A stretch of 15,077 nt of DNA from Candidatus Poseidoniales archaeon. Its GTDB lineage: Archaea; Thermoplasmatota; Poseidoniia; Poseidoniales; Poseidoniaceae. A model generated the notes under the pieces. It was not told where the DNA came from. It saw nothing but the letters and a program-made list of their open reading frames with translations, and searched no databases. Shown here in pieces: positions 7,463 through 15,045 of the stretch. Each line of letters starts with the position of its first letter. The stretch's first letter is position 1. A program made the position numbers and the translations under genes. The DNA lies in contig QQSG01000135.1 in assembly GCA_003602665.1 (NCBI GenBank), positions 10,475 to 25,551 of the forward strand, written 5' to 3'.

Positions 7463-8077
7463 ATGGATACTCCCAGTAAGTGGTCTGACCACATCTCTGA
7501 GTTGAGTGCTCCCCAACAGGAATTGTTGTTTGGTACATCATTATCTCGCCGATTCTCTCGGTTGCCATTATGGCTTTCACATCCAGGAAATATTGGGGCA
7601 TTCTATGGATTCTTAATCAGTCTCGCTCTTATTTTGCCATATTCCTTGAAATATGATTCCTTCAATGAGTCTTTATCCAATTGGATATTTTTCTCAGCAC
7701 TGTTTATGGCAGCCTGTCTATTACTTGGTTTTGCATCATTGATCCTCGTTTCATTTACCAAGAGAATGCCAATTGCCCCTCCACGAATTATTCTCTATCC
7801 CATGCCGTTTATTGGTCTGGGATTGCTAGGACTTGACTTTGCGGATGTGCTTGAAATTTCAAGTTCAATATCCATGTTTGTCCTTCTTCTCCCTGGACCC
7901 GCTTACGTACATTTGTCTTGGGCTCCTCGTTGGAGGCTCTTGTGTTTGTTAGACGAAGGAGTAAATCCATTTGAAGGTGTGAAAGCACTGGAAGAAGTCG
8001 AGGATAACAGTGCAGCCGAAATGGCTGGTGATGATACCGAATTACTCGAAGTCGTAGATGCGTTTGAATCTGAGTAA
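7463..8077 (+). CDS. Unrecognised membrane protein with four helices
   Basis: A 204-residue protein with no family that I recognise. Hydrophobic helices lie at about 43-61, 73-97, 110-126 and 133-152. A basic, proline-containing loop (TKRMPIAPPR) sits between the second and third helices, and the C-terminal tail from 164 is strongly acidic, ending in a glutamate. The N-terminal 40 residues are polar. No Shine-Dalgarno precedes this ATG; the 59-base gap from the previous gene holds a TTTATG stretch at 7407-7412 and a GGAGAG/CTCTCC inverted repeat. Its stop codon directly touches the stop of the convergent kbl gene, with no base between. Confidence 0.65.
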   Translation: MDTPSKWSDHISELSAPQQELLFGTSLSRRFSRLPLWLSHPGNIGAFYGFLISLALILPYSLKYDSFNESLSNWIFFSALFMAACLLLGFASLILVSFTKRMPIAPPRIILYPMPFIGLGLLGLDFADVLEISSSISMFVLLLPGPAYVHLSWAPRWRLLCLLDEGVNPFEGVKALEEVEDNSAAEMAGDDTELLEVVDAFESE

Positions 8078-9259
8078 TCAGATAAGCCCAACTTTTGGTC
8101 CGATCAGTTCGAGAAGTCTCAGAACTTCATCGAGATCATCTTTTGACAATCCTGCTGACATTTGCGTTCGAATTCTGGCCTTATCTCGAGCGACCATTGG
8201 GAATACAATAGCTCCGGCCATAACGCCTTCTTTTTGAAGGAGATTTGTCATCTCTTTTGCAGTTGAAGATTCCCCACACATGATTGGAATAATTGGGGTC
8301 GTCGACATACCAGTATCAAAACCAAGTGATTGCAATTCATTTCTGAAATAGTTGGTATTGTTCCAGAGCTTAGCATGATGTTCTGGCTCTTCCATTAGAA
8401 CTTCAATTGCTGCCTTTTGAGCCGCTGCTACACCTGGGGGTTGTGAGCCTGAAAGAAGCCATGAGCGTGAGTGATTCAAGGCATGAGTGCGAGTCATTTC
8501 AGTACCTGCAAGAATCCCTCCTTGTACGCCAAGGGCCTTTGAAAACGAACCCACTTCAAAATCCACTTTTCCTTGAAGATTGAAATGGTCAACAATTCCT
8601 CTTCCACCATCTCCTAAGACGCCTTCGCCGTGACAATCGTCAACCAAGACCATTGCTCCGTATTCTTCTGCTAATGCATTTATTTCGTCCAAAGGGGCAT
8701 AATCTCCATCCATGGAAAACACACCGTCTGTGATGATCAGTTTACGCTCTGCATCATCATGTGCTGAAAGTACAGCTTCAAGTTCACCCATGTCATTGTG
8801 AGCATAGACGCCACGACGAGCCTTTGTTAGTCGAACTCCATCGATGATGGAGCCATGATTCAGAGCATCACTAATGATGACATCTTGTGGACCTTGAACA
8901 AGTGTAGGGATGAGTCCTACGTTAGCGGTGTAGCCTGCTGAATAAATCAATGCAGCTTCAACACCTTTGAATTGTGCAACTTTCTTTTCTGCTTCGAGAT
9001 GCAAATCCATCGTTCCGGCAATTGCTCGGACAGATCCACTGCCTGCACCGTACTTTTGGGTTGCGTTGACCATTGCAGATACAACCTTTGGGTGTGTCGT
9101 CAAATTGAGGTAATTATTAGCAGACAACATTATTGTCGGTTTTCCTTCCATCGTACACCTTGGTTGATTGGGTCCTTCCAGAGTCGGAGGTTCCCAAAGA
9201 AGCGATTTTTCATTCAACTCATCAAAGCGTTCTTTCATCCACGACATGTCACCTGGCAT
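8078..9259 (-). CDS. kbl: Alpha-oxoamine synthase, probable 2-amino-3-ketobutyrate CoA ligase
   Basis: A PLP enzyme of fold type I. The open frame runs from GTG 9322 (414 residues). ATG 9259 is preferred: GGTGA lies 4 nt before it, and the resulting 393 residues fit the roughly 400 usual for Kbl. Numbered from the GTG, the PLP lysine is K262 in SFSKALG, the ring-binding aspartate is D228 in LVDDCHGEG with H231 stacking, and SANNYLNL (67-74) is the family's substrate-side motif. Kbl cleaves 2-amino-3-ketobutyrate with CoA to glycine and acetyl-CoA in threonine breakdown. No threonine dehydrogenase is in the window, so a BioF-like or other alpha-oxoamine synthase role cannot be excluded. It is divergent from the riboflavin kinase and convergent with the membrane protein gene. 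Confidence 0.85.
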   Translation of the reverse strand: MPGDMSWMKERFDELNEKSLLWEPPTLEGPNQPRCTMEGKPTIMLSANNYLNLTTHPKVVSAMVNATQKYGAGSGSVRAIAGTMDLHLEAEKKVAQFKGVEAALIYSAGYTANVGLIPTLVQGPQDVIISDALNHGSIIDGVRLTKARRGVYAHNDMGELEAVLSAHDDAERKLIITDGVFSMDGDYAPLDEINALAEEYGAMVLVDDCHGEGVLGDGGRGIVDHFNLQGKVDFEVGSFSKALGVQGGILAGTEMTRTHALNHSRSWLLSGSQPPGVAAAQKAAIEVLMEEPEHHAKLWNNTNYFRNELQSLGFDTGMSTTPIIPIMCGESSTAKEMTNLLQKEGVMAGAIVFPMVARDKARIRTQMSAGLSKDDLDEVLRLLELIGPKVGLI

Positions 9260-9357
9260 TGGCTCACCAAACAACCCTCTTCGTCGATGATTAAGGGTTT
9301 TTGTGAGCCATGGCCTCAACACGTATGATGAAAAAGGATAGGTGATACGGAAGGTTT

Positions 9358-9828
9358 GTGCAACTCCATGGGACTATTAGTAGTGGGCTTGGTAGAGCCC
9401 ATGTTTTCATGTCTCAACCACACTACCAAGATCAGTTCAGAACAATTCTTGGAACAACTGCTTGGCCAGGTACGCTAAATGTCAAAGTTGAAGGCTCGAA
9501 TCTTGTTCATTACATCGCCCTGAGGAAGAAGGCCGGTATCGATACACTGGACGCTGAAAAGGCTGCTCGAGACGATGCTGTAAATGTCGATGTTTCCTCA
9601 ATTGAATCGATTCGAGTACGAGGTTTTCTTCGAGATGGAGTTTCGTTTGGTGGTGCAACTGCATATGGTGCTACAATTGTCCATGGAGAACACAACATAC
9701 CTTGTGCTATTCTTATTCCTGACTTAACACGTCATGTCGATGTTGTCGAAGTGATCTCTGGACCCTTCCTTAGGGAACGTCTTGAAATTGAAGATGGTGC
9801 AGAAGTGAGTCTCATTTTGAGCAACTGA
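9358..9828 (+). CDS. ribK: Archaeal CTP-dependent riboflavin kinase (DUF120 family)
   Basis: A 156-residue protein making FMN from riboflavin with CTP as phosphate donor, a reaction specific to the archaeal enzyme. It shows the family order: G-x-I-S-S-G-L-G (5-12), the nucleotide-binding PGTLNV stretch, IRVRGFLRDGVSFGGA, then the IPDLTRH segment, EVISGPFLRERL and a closing EDGAEVSL. It is the catalytic domain alone, without the N-terminal helix-turn-helix fused in some archaea. The start is GTG, preceded by AAGG 3 nt away and GGTGA 12 nt away, so initiation is not well defined; no strong TATA element is seen in the 9323-9357 gap. This gene is the clearest sign that the window is archaeal. Its stop lies two bases from the stop of the convergent DUF59 gene. 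Confidence 0.88.
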   Translation: MQLHGTISSGLGRAHVFMSQPHYQDQFRTILGTTAWPGTLNVKVEGSNLVHYIALRKKAGIDTLDAEKAARDDAVNVDVSSIESIRVRGFLRDGVSFGGATAYGATIVHGEHNIPCAILIPDLTRHVDVVEVISGPFLRERLEIEDGAEVSLILSN

Positions 9829-9830
9829 AT

Positions 9831-10148
9831 TCATTCCCAGATTCCCATGTCCATTCTTGCATCTTCTGAAGCATGAACACGAGGGTCCCATCTCGGTGAC
9901 CAAACCAGATTGATGTGGACAGAATCCAATCCATCTGTCTGCAATGCTGCCCGATGTGCAGCAGCCATAATCTCTGGAGCTGCGGGGCATCCAGGGGATG
10001 TGAGCGTCAAGTCGATTTCTGCATGTGTTCCCTCATCACGTTGTTCAAAGCGGACTCCATAGATAAGACCAAGTTCAACAATTGAGATGTCCAGTTCGGG
10101 GTCTTCTACTGCCTGTAATGCGTCTAGTACCTGTGATTCTTCAACCAT
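9831..10148 (-). CDS. sufT: MIP18/DUF59 Fe-S maturation factor (SufT-like)
   Basis: A 105-residue single-domain DUF59 protein. Family marks are DPEL (16-19), IVELGLIYGV (23-32), the conserved cysteine C54 in TSPGCP, and VWSPRWDP near the C-terminus. Members such as SufT, PaaD and eukaryotic MIP18/Cia2 help hand Fe-S clusters to client proteins. It is the last gene of the suf operon, its ATG directly follows the SufE stop, and GGAGG lies 8 nt upstream within sufE. The placement after sufE matches the sufS-sufU-sufT end of many bacterial suf operons, which supports the SufT assignment over PaaD, as no phenylacetate genes are nearby. Confidence 0.85.
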   Translation of the reverse strand: MVEESQVLDALQAVEDPELDISIVELGLIYGVRFEQRDEGTHAEIDLTLTSPGCPAAPEIMAAAHRAALQTDGLDSVHINLVWSPRWDPRVHASEDARMDMGIWE

Positions 10149-10556
10149 TCAATATGCCTCCAATTCGTTCATTATTTTGTCAAACATGTTTCTGAATCCA
10201 TTTGATCTTGAAGGCGATAGAGAATTTAGTATTCCCATGTCTACTGCAAAATCTGGCGTAATTTTCTTTGCCTCTTCAGTATCGAGTTTATCCATTGCAA
10301 TTGTAAGAATACCCATGAGACCTTGGACCAATTTAGAGTCTGCTCCAGATTTCAAAGAAACCTTCCCGTCTTCGATTTCAAGAAGGACATGTGCTTCTGA
10401 TTGACAACCATGTATACGAGTCTGTTCACTCCAATCTGTGACTGGAAGTTCATTTACTTCTGAAGCAAGATCGAAGACATATTCAAGCCGTTCCATCTTA
10501 TCATCAATCGATTGGAAATCATCAATAAGTTCTACCAACGCTTCAGGATACGTCAT
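10149..10556 (-). CDS. sufE: SufE-like sulfur acceptor protein
   Basis: A 135-residue protein of the SufE/CsdE fold. The acceptor cysteine is C51 in IHGCQSEAHV, matching the family's GCxSxV/A loop. The N-terminal DDFQSIDDKMERLEYVFDLA helix and the C-terminal helical region also fit. SufE takes persulfide sulfur from the cysteine desulfurase SufS and passes it to SufB. The gene overlaps sufS by ATGA (10553-10556) and directly abuts the DUF59 gene, so the three are probably made together. It is SufE rather than the zinc-containing SufU found in Gram-positive suf operons, because it lacks SufU's multiple conserved cysteines. Only one cysteine is present. Confidence 0.88.
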   Translation of the reverse strand: MTYPEALVELIDDFQSIDDKMERLEYVFDLASEVNELPVTDWSEQTRIHGCQSEAHVLLEIEDGKVSLKSGADSKLVQGLMGILTIAMDKLDTEEAKKITPDFAVDMGILNSLSPSRSNGFRNMFDKIMNELEAY

Positions 10557-11743
10557 GCAAACCTCTCCAAAATATCCTTTGTGTGTTGAATAAATTGCTT
10601 AGCTTCATCCATGGTGTTGTAGATGTAAAACGATGCACGAACAGTTCCGTTGATTCCAAGGCGATGGAGCAACGGCTGAGCACAATGATGGCCTGTTCGT
10701 ACTGCAACACCTCTTGCATCGAGAAGATGCGCAAGATCTTCACTATGTAACGTAGGATGCAAGAAGGAGACAACGGCAGAGTCGTCCTCGTCATGACGAC
10801 CGTAAACGGTCATGTTCATTGAGCGTAATTCATCTGCTACATAGCGAGCAATATTCAGCAATCGTTGATGTTGCTCTTCGAGATTAAGACTGCCAAGGTA
10901 GCCAAGTGCAGCATCCCATCCAATGGCTTCAGCAATTTTAGGAGTGCCCGCTTCGAATCGATGTTCATTGGTTTGATAGGTCGATTTCTGAAGTGTTACA
11001 GTTTCGATCATATCTCCACCACCCATGAACGGTTTCATTTCTTGGAAGGTCTCTTCATTGACCAGTAGGCAACCGATACCCGTTGGACCACACATTTTGT
11101 GAGCAGAAAGAGCCATCATATCAGCACCGAGTTCTTTCAAATCAATCTTACAGTGAGGGGCTCCTTGTGCAGCATCGATGAGCACCTTTGCACCGTTTTT
11201 GTGAGCGATTTCTATGATTTTTTCAATTGGATTTCTTACGCCTAGTACGTTTGATGTGTGAACGACACAGACGAGGCCAGCACCTTCGATGGATGCTTCA
11301 TATGCTTCCATGTCGAGTGTTAAATCATCCTTGACAGGAATGTATCGTATTTCATTACCAAAGGATTCTGCAAGCATTTGCCATGGGACAATATCGCTGT
11401 GATGTTCCATCTCTGTCAGAATGATTGCTCTGCCTTTGAGTTGTGAATGACCCCACGCATGTGCTGCTAGATTGATTGCCTCAGTCGTTCCTCCAGTCAT
11501 GATACAACGGTCAGCATTGAACCATGACTTGAGTGTCGTCCTACAGGCCTCATAGCCGTTGGTTGCCTCACCTGCTAGTGTGTGAACGGCTCTGTGAACA
11601 TTAGCGTTATTGGTTGTATAATATTCATTCATCGCATCGATAACCACGGCTGGCTTCTGAGTCGTAGCTGCATTATCCAGATAGACCAACGGATGACCGT
11701 TTATGTTTCTCTGAAGAATTGGAAAGTCATCGCGAATTGCCAT
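10553..11743 (-). CDS. sufS: Cysteine desulfurase, SufS type
   Basis: A 396-residue PLP enzyme that converts cysteine to alanine and holds the sulfur as a persulfide. The PLP lysine is K216 in LSAHKMCGPTG, with D190 and Q193 in IDAAQGAPH and H115 in TEMEHHSD. The active cysteine is C354 in VRTGHHCAQP, the group II (SufS) form with a short structured loop rather than the IscS loop. N-terminal YLDNAATTQKP is typical. Its length is near the usual 400-410. The start ATG has GGGTGA 4 nt upstream, and the T-G-A of that motif is the sufD stop codon. It is followed by SufE by overlap. Confidence 0.95.
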   Translation of the reverse strand: MAIRDDFPILQRNINGHPLVYLDNAATTQKPAVVIDAMNEYYTTNNANVHRAVHTLAGEATNGYEACRTTLKSWFNADRCIMTGGTTEAINLAAHAWGHSQLKGRAIILTEMEHHSDIVPWQMLAESFGNEIRYIPVKDDLTLDMEAYEASIEGAGLVCVVHTSNVLGVRNPIEKIIEIAHKNGAKVLIDAAQGAPHCKIDLKELGADMMALSAHKMCGPTGIGCLLVNEETFQEMKPFMGGGDMIETVTLQKSTYQTNEHRFEAGTPKIAEAIGWDAALGYLGSLNLEEQHQRLLNIARYVADELRSMNMTVYGRHDEDDSAVVSFLHPTLHSEDLAHLLDARGVAVRTGHHCAQPLLHRLGINGTVRASFYIYNTMDEAKQFIQHTKDILERFA

Positions 11744-11747
11744 GTAA

Positions 11748-12785
11748 TCACCCTATTAATTGACATTCAAGATGAACGGTAAGTCTCGTTTGCATTGCTT
11801 CGCGCACGGAGTCTGAACGAACTTCAACAAAAGAATCCACAAGGAATCCTTCAACAAGCATAGATGTTGCTTCCTCTTTGCTCAACCCTCTGCTCATCAA
11901 GTAATGCATCTGCATGGCATCGATTGGGGCTGACGCTGCACCGTGAGCAGCAGCGACTTCATTGGCCATGACTTCTAATTCAGGAATCGCTTCTGCTCTT
12001 GCCGATTCGGAAAGTAAGAGGTTTCGAAATATTTGTCCAGCATCTGTATGTTGTGCATCATCATCGATGGTTAATGCACCTGTTCCAACAGAGTGACTTC
12101 GGTCATCGCACGCAGCATTTACTGTAAGTTTAGAATTGGTGTGAGGCTGCTTATGATGGATTTCGATGTGGTGATCATCATGTCGAGTTCCGTGACCATG
12201 GACAGCAATAAACTGATTATGGGTTGAATTCGAACCTGAAAGTATTGTTCGAATATCAGATTTAATTCGTTGACCGCCAAGTGATAATGTTGCGAGTTCG
12301 AATTCGCCATCGCGTTCAATTCTCCAATTATCTGTTCGAACGAGAACTGATTCGGATGAAAGTTCGTTGATCAAACCAACTGATAACTGAGAATTCGGAT
12401 GAATGCTGCCAGTAAGCCATAAGCCAACCCACTCCGCTTCCCCAGTAAGGTGGAACACAACGCTGGAAGGTTGCTTTGATTCGATGTGAATGTGTGCTGC
12501 AACAGCATGGCCGCCAGCCTTAACGTGGACGTGATTTATTTTATTTTCAGGTGTCAGAACATGGGTATTCCCAATCACATTGTCGAGAAAAATCCGAGCA
12601 ATATCTTGTCCATGCTCAATGCCTTTTTTAGAAATCGCTTTGATTTCTACATCGTCACTTTCGATGACAAGTTCACCTACTGCAGGTAACTCGTCCACTT
12701 TGGTGGGATGAACTCTCGACCAGGGTGTGTATCGCCAGAGGTGTTCTGATCGAGTTGGAAGAGATGCATCGAGGTACGATGTCAT
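11748..12785 (-). CDS. sufD: SufD, Fe-S cluster scaffold subunit
   Basis: A 345-residue member of the SufB/SufD beta-helix family. The N-terminus has SEHLWRYTPW, the usual SufD opening. The C-terminus has the conserved block with H281 in AAHGAASAPID, then MHYLMSRGLSKEEATSMLVEGF. H281 corresponds to the histidine of E. coli SufD thought to take part in iron binding (from memory). SufD binds SufB and SufC in the SufBC2D scaffold. Residues 189-215 are unusually rich in histidine (HGHGTRHDDHHIEIHHKQPH). The start overlaps the sufB stop as ATGA (12782-12785), with GGAGGG 9 nt upstream. It is shorter than E. coli SufD (423 residues). Confidence 0.92.
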   Translation of the reverse strand: MTSYLDASLPTRSEHLWRYTPWSRVHPTKVDELPAVGELVIESDDVEIKAISKKGIEHGQDIARIFLDNVIGNTHVLTPENKINHVHVKAGGHAVAAHIHIESKQPSSVVFHLTGEAEWVGLWLTGSIHPNSQLSVGLINELSSESVLVRTDNWRIERDGEFELATLSLGGQRIKSDIRTILSGSNSTHNQFIAVHGHGTRHDDHHIEIHHKQPHTNSKLTVNAACDDRSHSVGTGALTIDDDAQHTDAGQIFRNLLLSESARAEAIPELEVMANEVAAAHGAASAPIDAMQMHYLMSRGLSKEEATSMLVEGFLVDSFVEVRSDSVREAMQTRLTVHLECQLIG

Positions 12786-14188
12786 CCAATCGAACCCTCC
12801 ATTTCCAATTCTAATAGACGATTAAGTTCAACTGCGTATTCCATTGGTAGTTCTCGGGTAAATGGTTCGAAGAACCCGTTGACGATAAGTCCCATTGCTT
12901 CCTCTTCGGAGTGCCCTCTACTCATGAGATAGAAGAGCTGGTCTCCAGAAACCTTGGAAACACTTGCTTCGTGTTCCAAATCAGCCGTTGAGTTTCCTAT
13001 TTCCATTGTTGGATATGTATCGCTTCTGCTCTCTTCGTCGAGCATGAGTGCGTCACATACGACCTTCGAGCGACATCCATTGGCCTTTGGAGTGACTTGC
13101 AACATTCCTCTGTAAGATGAGCGGCCACCACCTTTAGAAATTGATTTTGAAAGAATGTTTGATGTGGTGTTTGGTGCGAGATGGTGAACCTTTGCTCCAG
13201 CGTCTTGGTGTTGTCCTGTTCCAGCATATGCAACTGAGATGATCTCGGCGTGAGCGCCTTCTCCCTTGAGTAGAACAGACGGATACTTCATGGTCAATTT
13301 CGAGCCAATGTTTCCATCAACCCATTCCACAGTAGCGTTCTTGTGTGCAACGCCGCGCTTTGTTACCAAGTTGTAGACGTTTGCAGACCAATTTTGAACT
13401 GTGGAGTAACGGATTTTTGCTCCCTCCATTGCAATCAACTCAACAACTGCTGAGTGAAGAGAGTCTGTGGAATAGGTTGGAGCGGTGCACCCTTCGACAT
13501 AATGGAGTGACGAACCTTCATCAGCGATGATCAGCGTACGCTCAAACTGTCCCATATTTTTTGCATTAATTCTGAAGTAAGCTTGCACGGGCATTTCTAC
13601 GTGGATGCCCTTTGGTACATAGATGAACGAGCCACCTGACCATACGGCTGTGTTCAGAGCTGAAAATTTATTATCGCTGTGAGGAATAACGGTTCCAAAG
13701 TATTTCTTAACCAGTTCTGGATATTCTTTGAGTCCTGTATCCATGTCTAGGAAAATGACACCTTGCTCTTCCAAATCTTCCCTGATAGAGTGGTAAACTG
13801 CTTCACTTTCGTATTGCGCAGTGACTCCACCAAGCCATTTTTGTTCAGCATCAGGTATCCCAAGGCGGTCGAATGTACGCTTGATATCTTCTGGAACATC
13901 GTCCCAATCCTTCTCAGTCTTATCTGAGGAACGAAGGAAGTAAGTGATATTTTCGAAATTGATTCCCTCGAGAGAATCACAGTTCCCCCAAGTTGGCATT
14001 TCTCGCTCAACAAAGTGATTGTATGCTTTCACTCGGATTTCAGTCATCCATTCGGGTTCATTCTTGAGTTCTGAAATATCTCGAACAACTTGCTCGCTGA
14101 GACCTTTGTCGAATCGTATGGTGGACGATTCAGGATCGTGGAATCCATAGCGGTAATCGCCAACTGCTTCTTGTGCATCTTGTGTCAT
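12782..14188 (-). CDS. sufB: SufB, Fe-S cluster scaffold subunit
   Basis: A 468-residue protein from ATG 14188. A longer frame from 14266 runs into sufC and adds 26 residues unlike SufB. ATG 14188 has GAGGTGA 5 nt upstream. SufB is the main assembly site for the cluster. Seen here are the N-terminal KNEPEWMTEIRVKAY, the family's EGCTAP (C234), and the C-terminal DLEHEASVSKVSGDQLFYLMSRG block with ELPMEYAVELNRL. The DALMLDEESRSDTYP segment resembles the actinobacterial/archaeal SufB type. Enterobacterial SufB has a cysteine at this spot (KCGAHTFP, from memory), proposed as a cluster ligand, which is not present here. Second gene of the operon, starting next to the sufC stop and overlapping sufD. 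Confidence 0.95.
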   Translation of the reverse strand: MTQDAQEAVGDYRYGFHDPESSTIRFDKGLSEQVVRDISELKNEPEWMTEIRVKAYNHFVEREMPTWGNCDSLEGINFENITYFLRSSDKTEKDWDDVPEDIKRTFDRLGIPDAEQKWLGGVTAQYESEAVYHSIREDLEEQGVIFLDMDTGLKEYPELVKKYFGTVIPHSDNKFSALNTAVWSGGSFIYVPKGIHVEMPVQAYFRINAKNMGQFERTLIIADEGSSLHYVEGCTAPTYSTDSLHSAVVELIAMEGAKIRYSTVQNWSANVYNLVTKRGVAHKNATVEWVDGNIGSKLTMKYPSVLLKGEGAHAEIISVAYAGTGQHQDAGAKVHHLAPNTTSNILSKSISKGGGRSSYRGMLQVTPKANGCRSKVVCDALMLDEESRSDTYPTMEIGNSTADLEHEASVSKVSGDQLFYLMSRGHSEEEAMGLIVNGFFEPFTRELPMEYAVELNRLLELEMEGSIG

Positions 14189-14198
14189 TTTTTTCACC

Positions 14199-14942
14199 TC
14201 ATACAAGGGCTTCGACCCAATCGTATCCTTCGTCTTCGAGCTTAAGTGCCAATTCTGGCCCACCACTCTGAACTATTTTCCCGTCGAGAAGGACGTGTAC
14301 CACATCTGGCTTGACAAGATCAAGAAGACGTTGGTAGTGAGTGATAACCAAACAACCAGTGTTTTGAGCAACGCTGTTGATTCCTTCTGCAACAATGCGG
14401 AGGGCATCAATGTCGAGACCTGAATCGGTTTCATCAAGGAGTGCTAGGTCTGGTTGTAAGAGGAGGAGTTGTAGAATTTCTAAGCGCTTCTTTTCTCCAC
14501 CGCTAAATCCTTGATTGACGTAGCGTGAGAGGAAGGAGCGGTCCATGCTAAGTCTTTCCATTGCAACTTTGAGTTCTTTTCGGAATTCTCTGGGTGCTGG
14601 GGCTTCCCCACGAACTGAAGCGACGGACTTACGCAGGAATGTTCCAACTTGGACGCCAGGGATTGAGGCTGGGTATTGGAAGGAGAGGAACATGCCATCT
14701 CTTGCCCGTTGAAAGACTTCCATCTCTTCGATGTTGACACCTTTGTAAAAGATGGTGCCCTTTGTGATTTCATATGCTGGATGGCCCATTACGACATTGG
14801 CGAGAGTAGACTTCCCTGCGCCGTTTCTTCCCATAATTGCGTGGATTTCTCCGCGATTGATCGTCAGATTTAATCCGTTCAGGATTGGAGTACCTTCAAC
14901 TGAAACGTGAAGATTTTCCACTCGCAGAAGCTCGTCGCTCAT
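14199..14942 (-). CDS. sufC: SufC, ABC-type ATPase of the SufBCD complex
   Basis: About 247 residues from ATG 14942. The frame can also start at 14954 (251 residues), and numbers here count from that longer form. It has Walker A GRNGAGKST (42-50), Q-loop glutamine Q93 in SFQYP, signature FSGGEKKR (150-157), Walker B LALLDETDSGLD with D174 and E175, and switch histidine H206 in ITHYQRLL. SETDSGLDIDAL and SFQYP are SufC-specific forms of the ABC motifs. It is soluble and powers conformational change of SufB-SufD during cluster building. ATG 14942 is preferred because GGTGA lies 4 nt before it. First gene of the suf operon. Confidence 0.96.
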   Translation of the reverse strand: MSDELLRVENLHVSVEGTPILNGLNLTINRGEIHAIMGRNGAGKSTLANVVMGHPAYEITKGTIFYKGVNIEEMEVFQRARDGMFLSFQYPASIPGVQVGTFLRKSVASVRGEAPAPREFRKELKVAMERLSMDRSFLSRYVNQGFSGGEKKRLEILQLLLLQPDLALLDETDSGLDIDALRIVAEGINSVAQNTGCLVITHYQRLLDLVKPDVVHVLLDGKIVQSGGPELALKLEDEGYDWVEALV

Positions 14943-14974
14943 CATCTCACCCATATGTTCCTACAATCACACCC

Positions 14975-14983
14975 TTATCAATA
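14975..14983 (-). promoter_or_regulatory. Weak TATA-like element before sufC
   Basis: The minus strand reads TATTGATAA here. Its centre is about 37 nt before ATG 14942, the same geometry as at the citrate synthase gene, and would give a leader of about ten bases ending with the GGTGA site. The sequence matches a TATA box only weakly. Confidence 0.3.
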
Positions 14984-15024
14984 GATGCAATCGCTCCTGA
15001 TACTACGCTGCAACACTTCAAACA

Positions 15025-15045
15025 GTACCTCCCGTTCGGAGGTAC
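15025..15045. promoter_or_regulatory. Perfect inverted repeat upstream of the suf operon
   Basis: GTACCTCC (15025-15032) and GGAGGTAC (15038-15045) are exact reverse complements around a 5-base spacer CGTTC. It could be an operator bound by a dimeric regulator controlling the suf operon and/or the divergent reading frame. In a plus-strand RNA it would fold into a hairpin whose second arm contains GGAGG, a Shine-Dalgarno, 3 nt before the ATG at 15046. The two readings cannot be separated from sequence alone. Confidence 0.45.

Noticed and set aside
9260..9322. 21-residue N-terminal extension of Kbl from GTG 9322
   Set aside because: It lacks a Shine-Dalgarno and exceeds the usual family length, while GGTGA precedes ATG 9259 at good spacing.
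14189..14266. 26-residue N-terminal extension of SufB
   Set aside because: It lies inside sufC, is unlike SufB, and a strong GAGGTGA site precedes the internal ATG at 14188.
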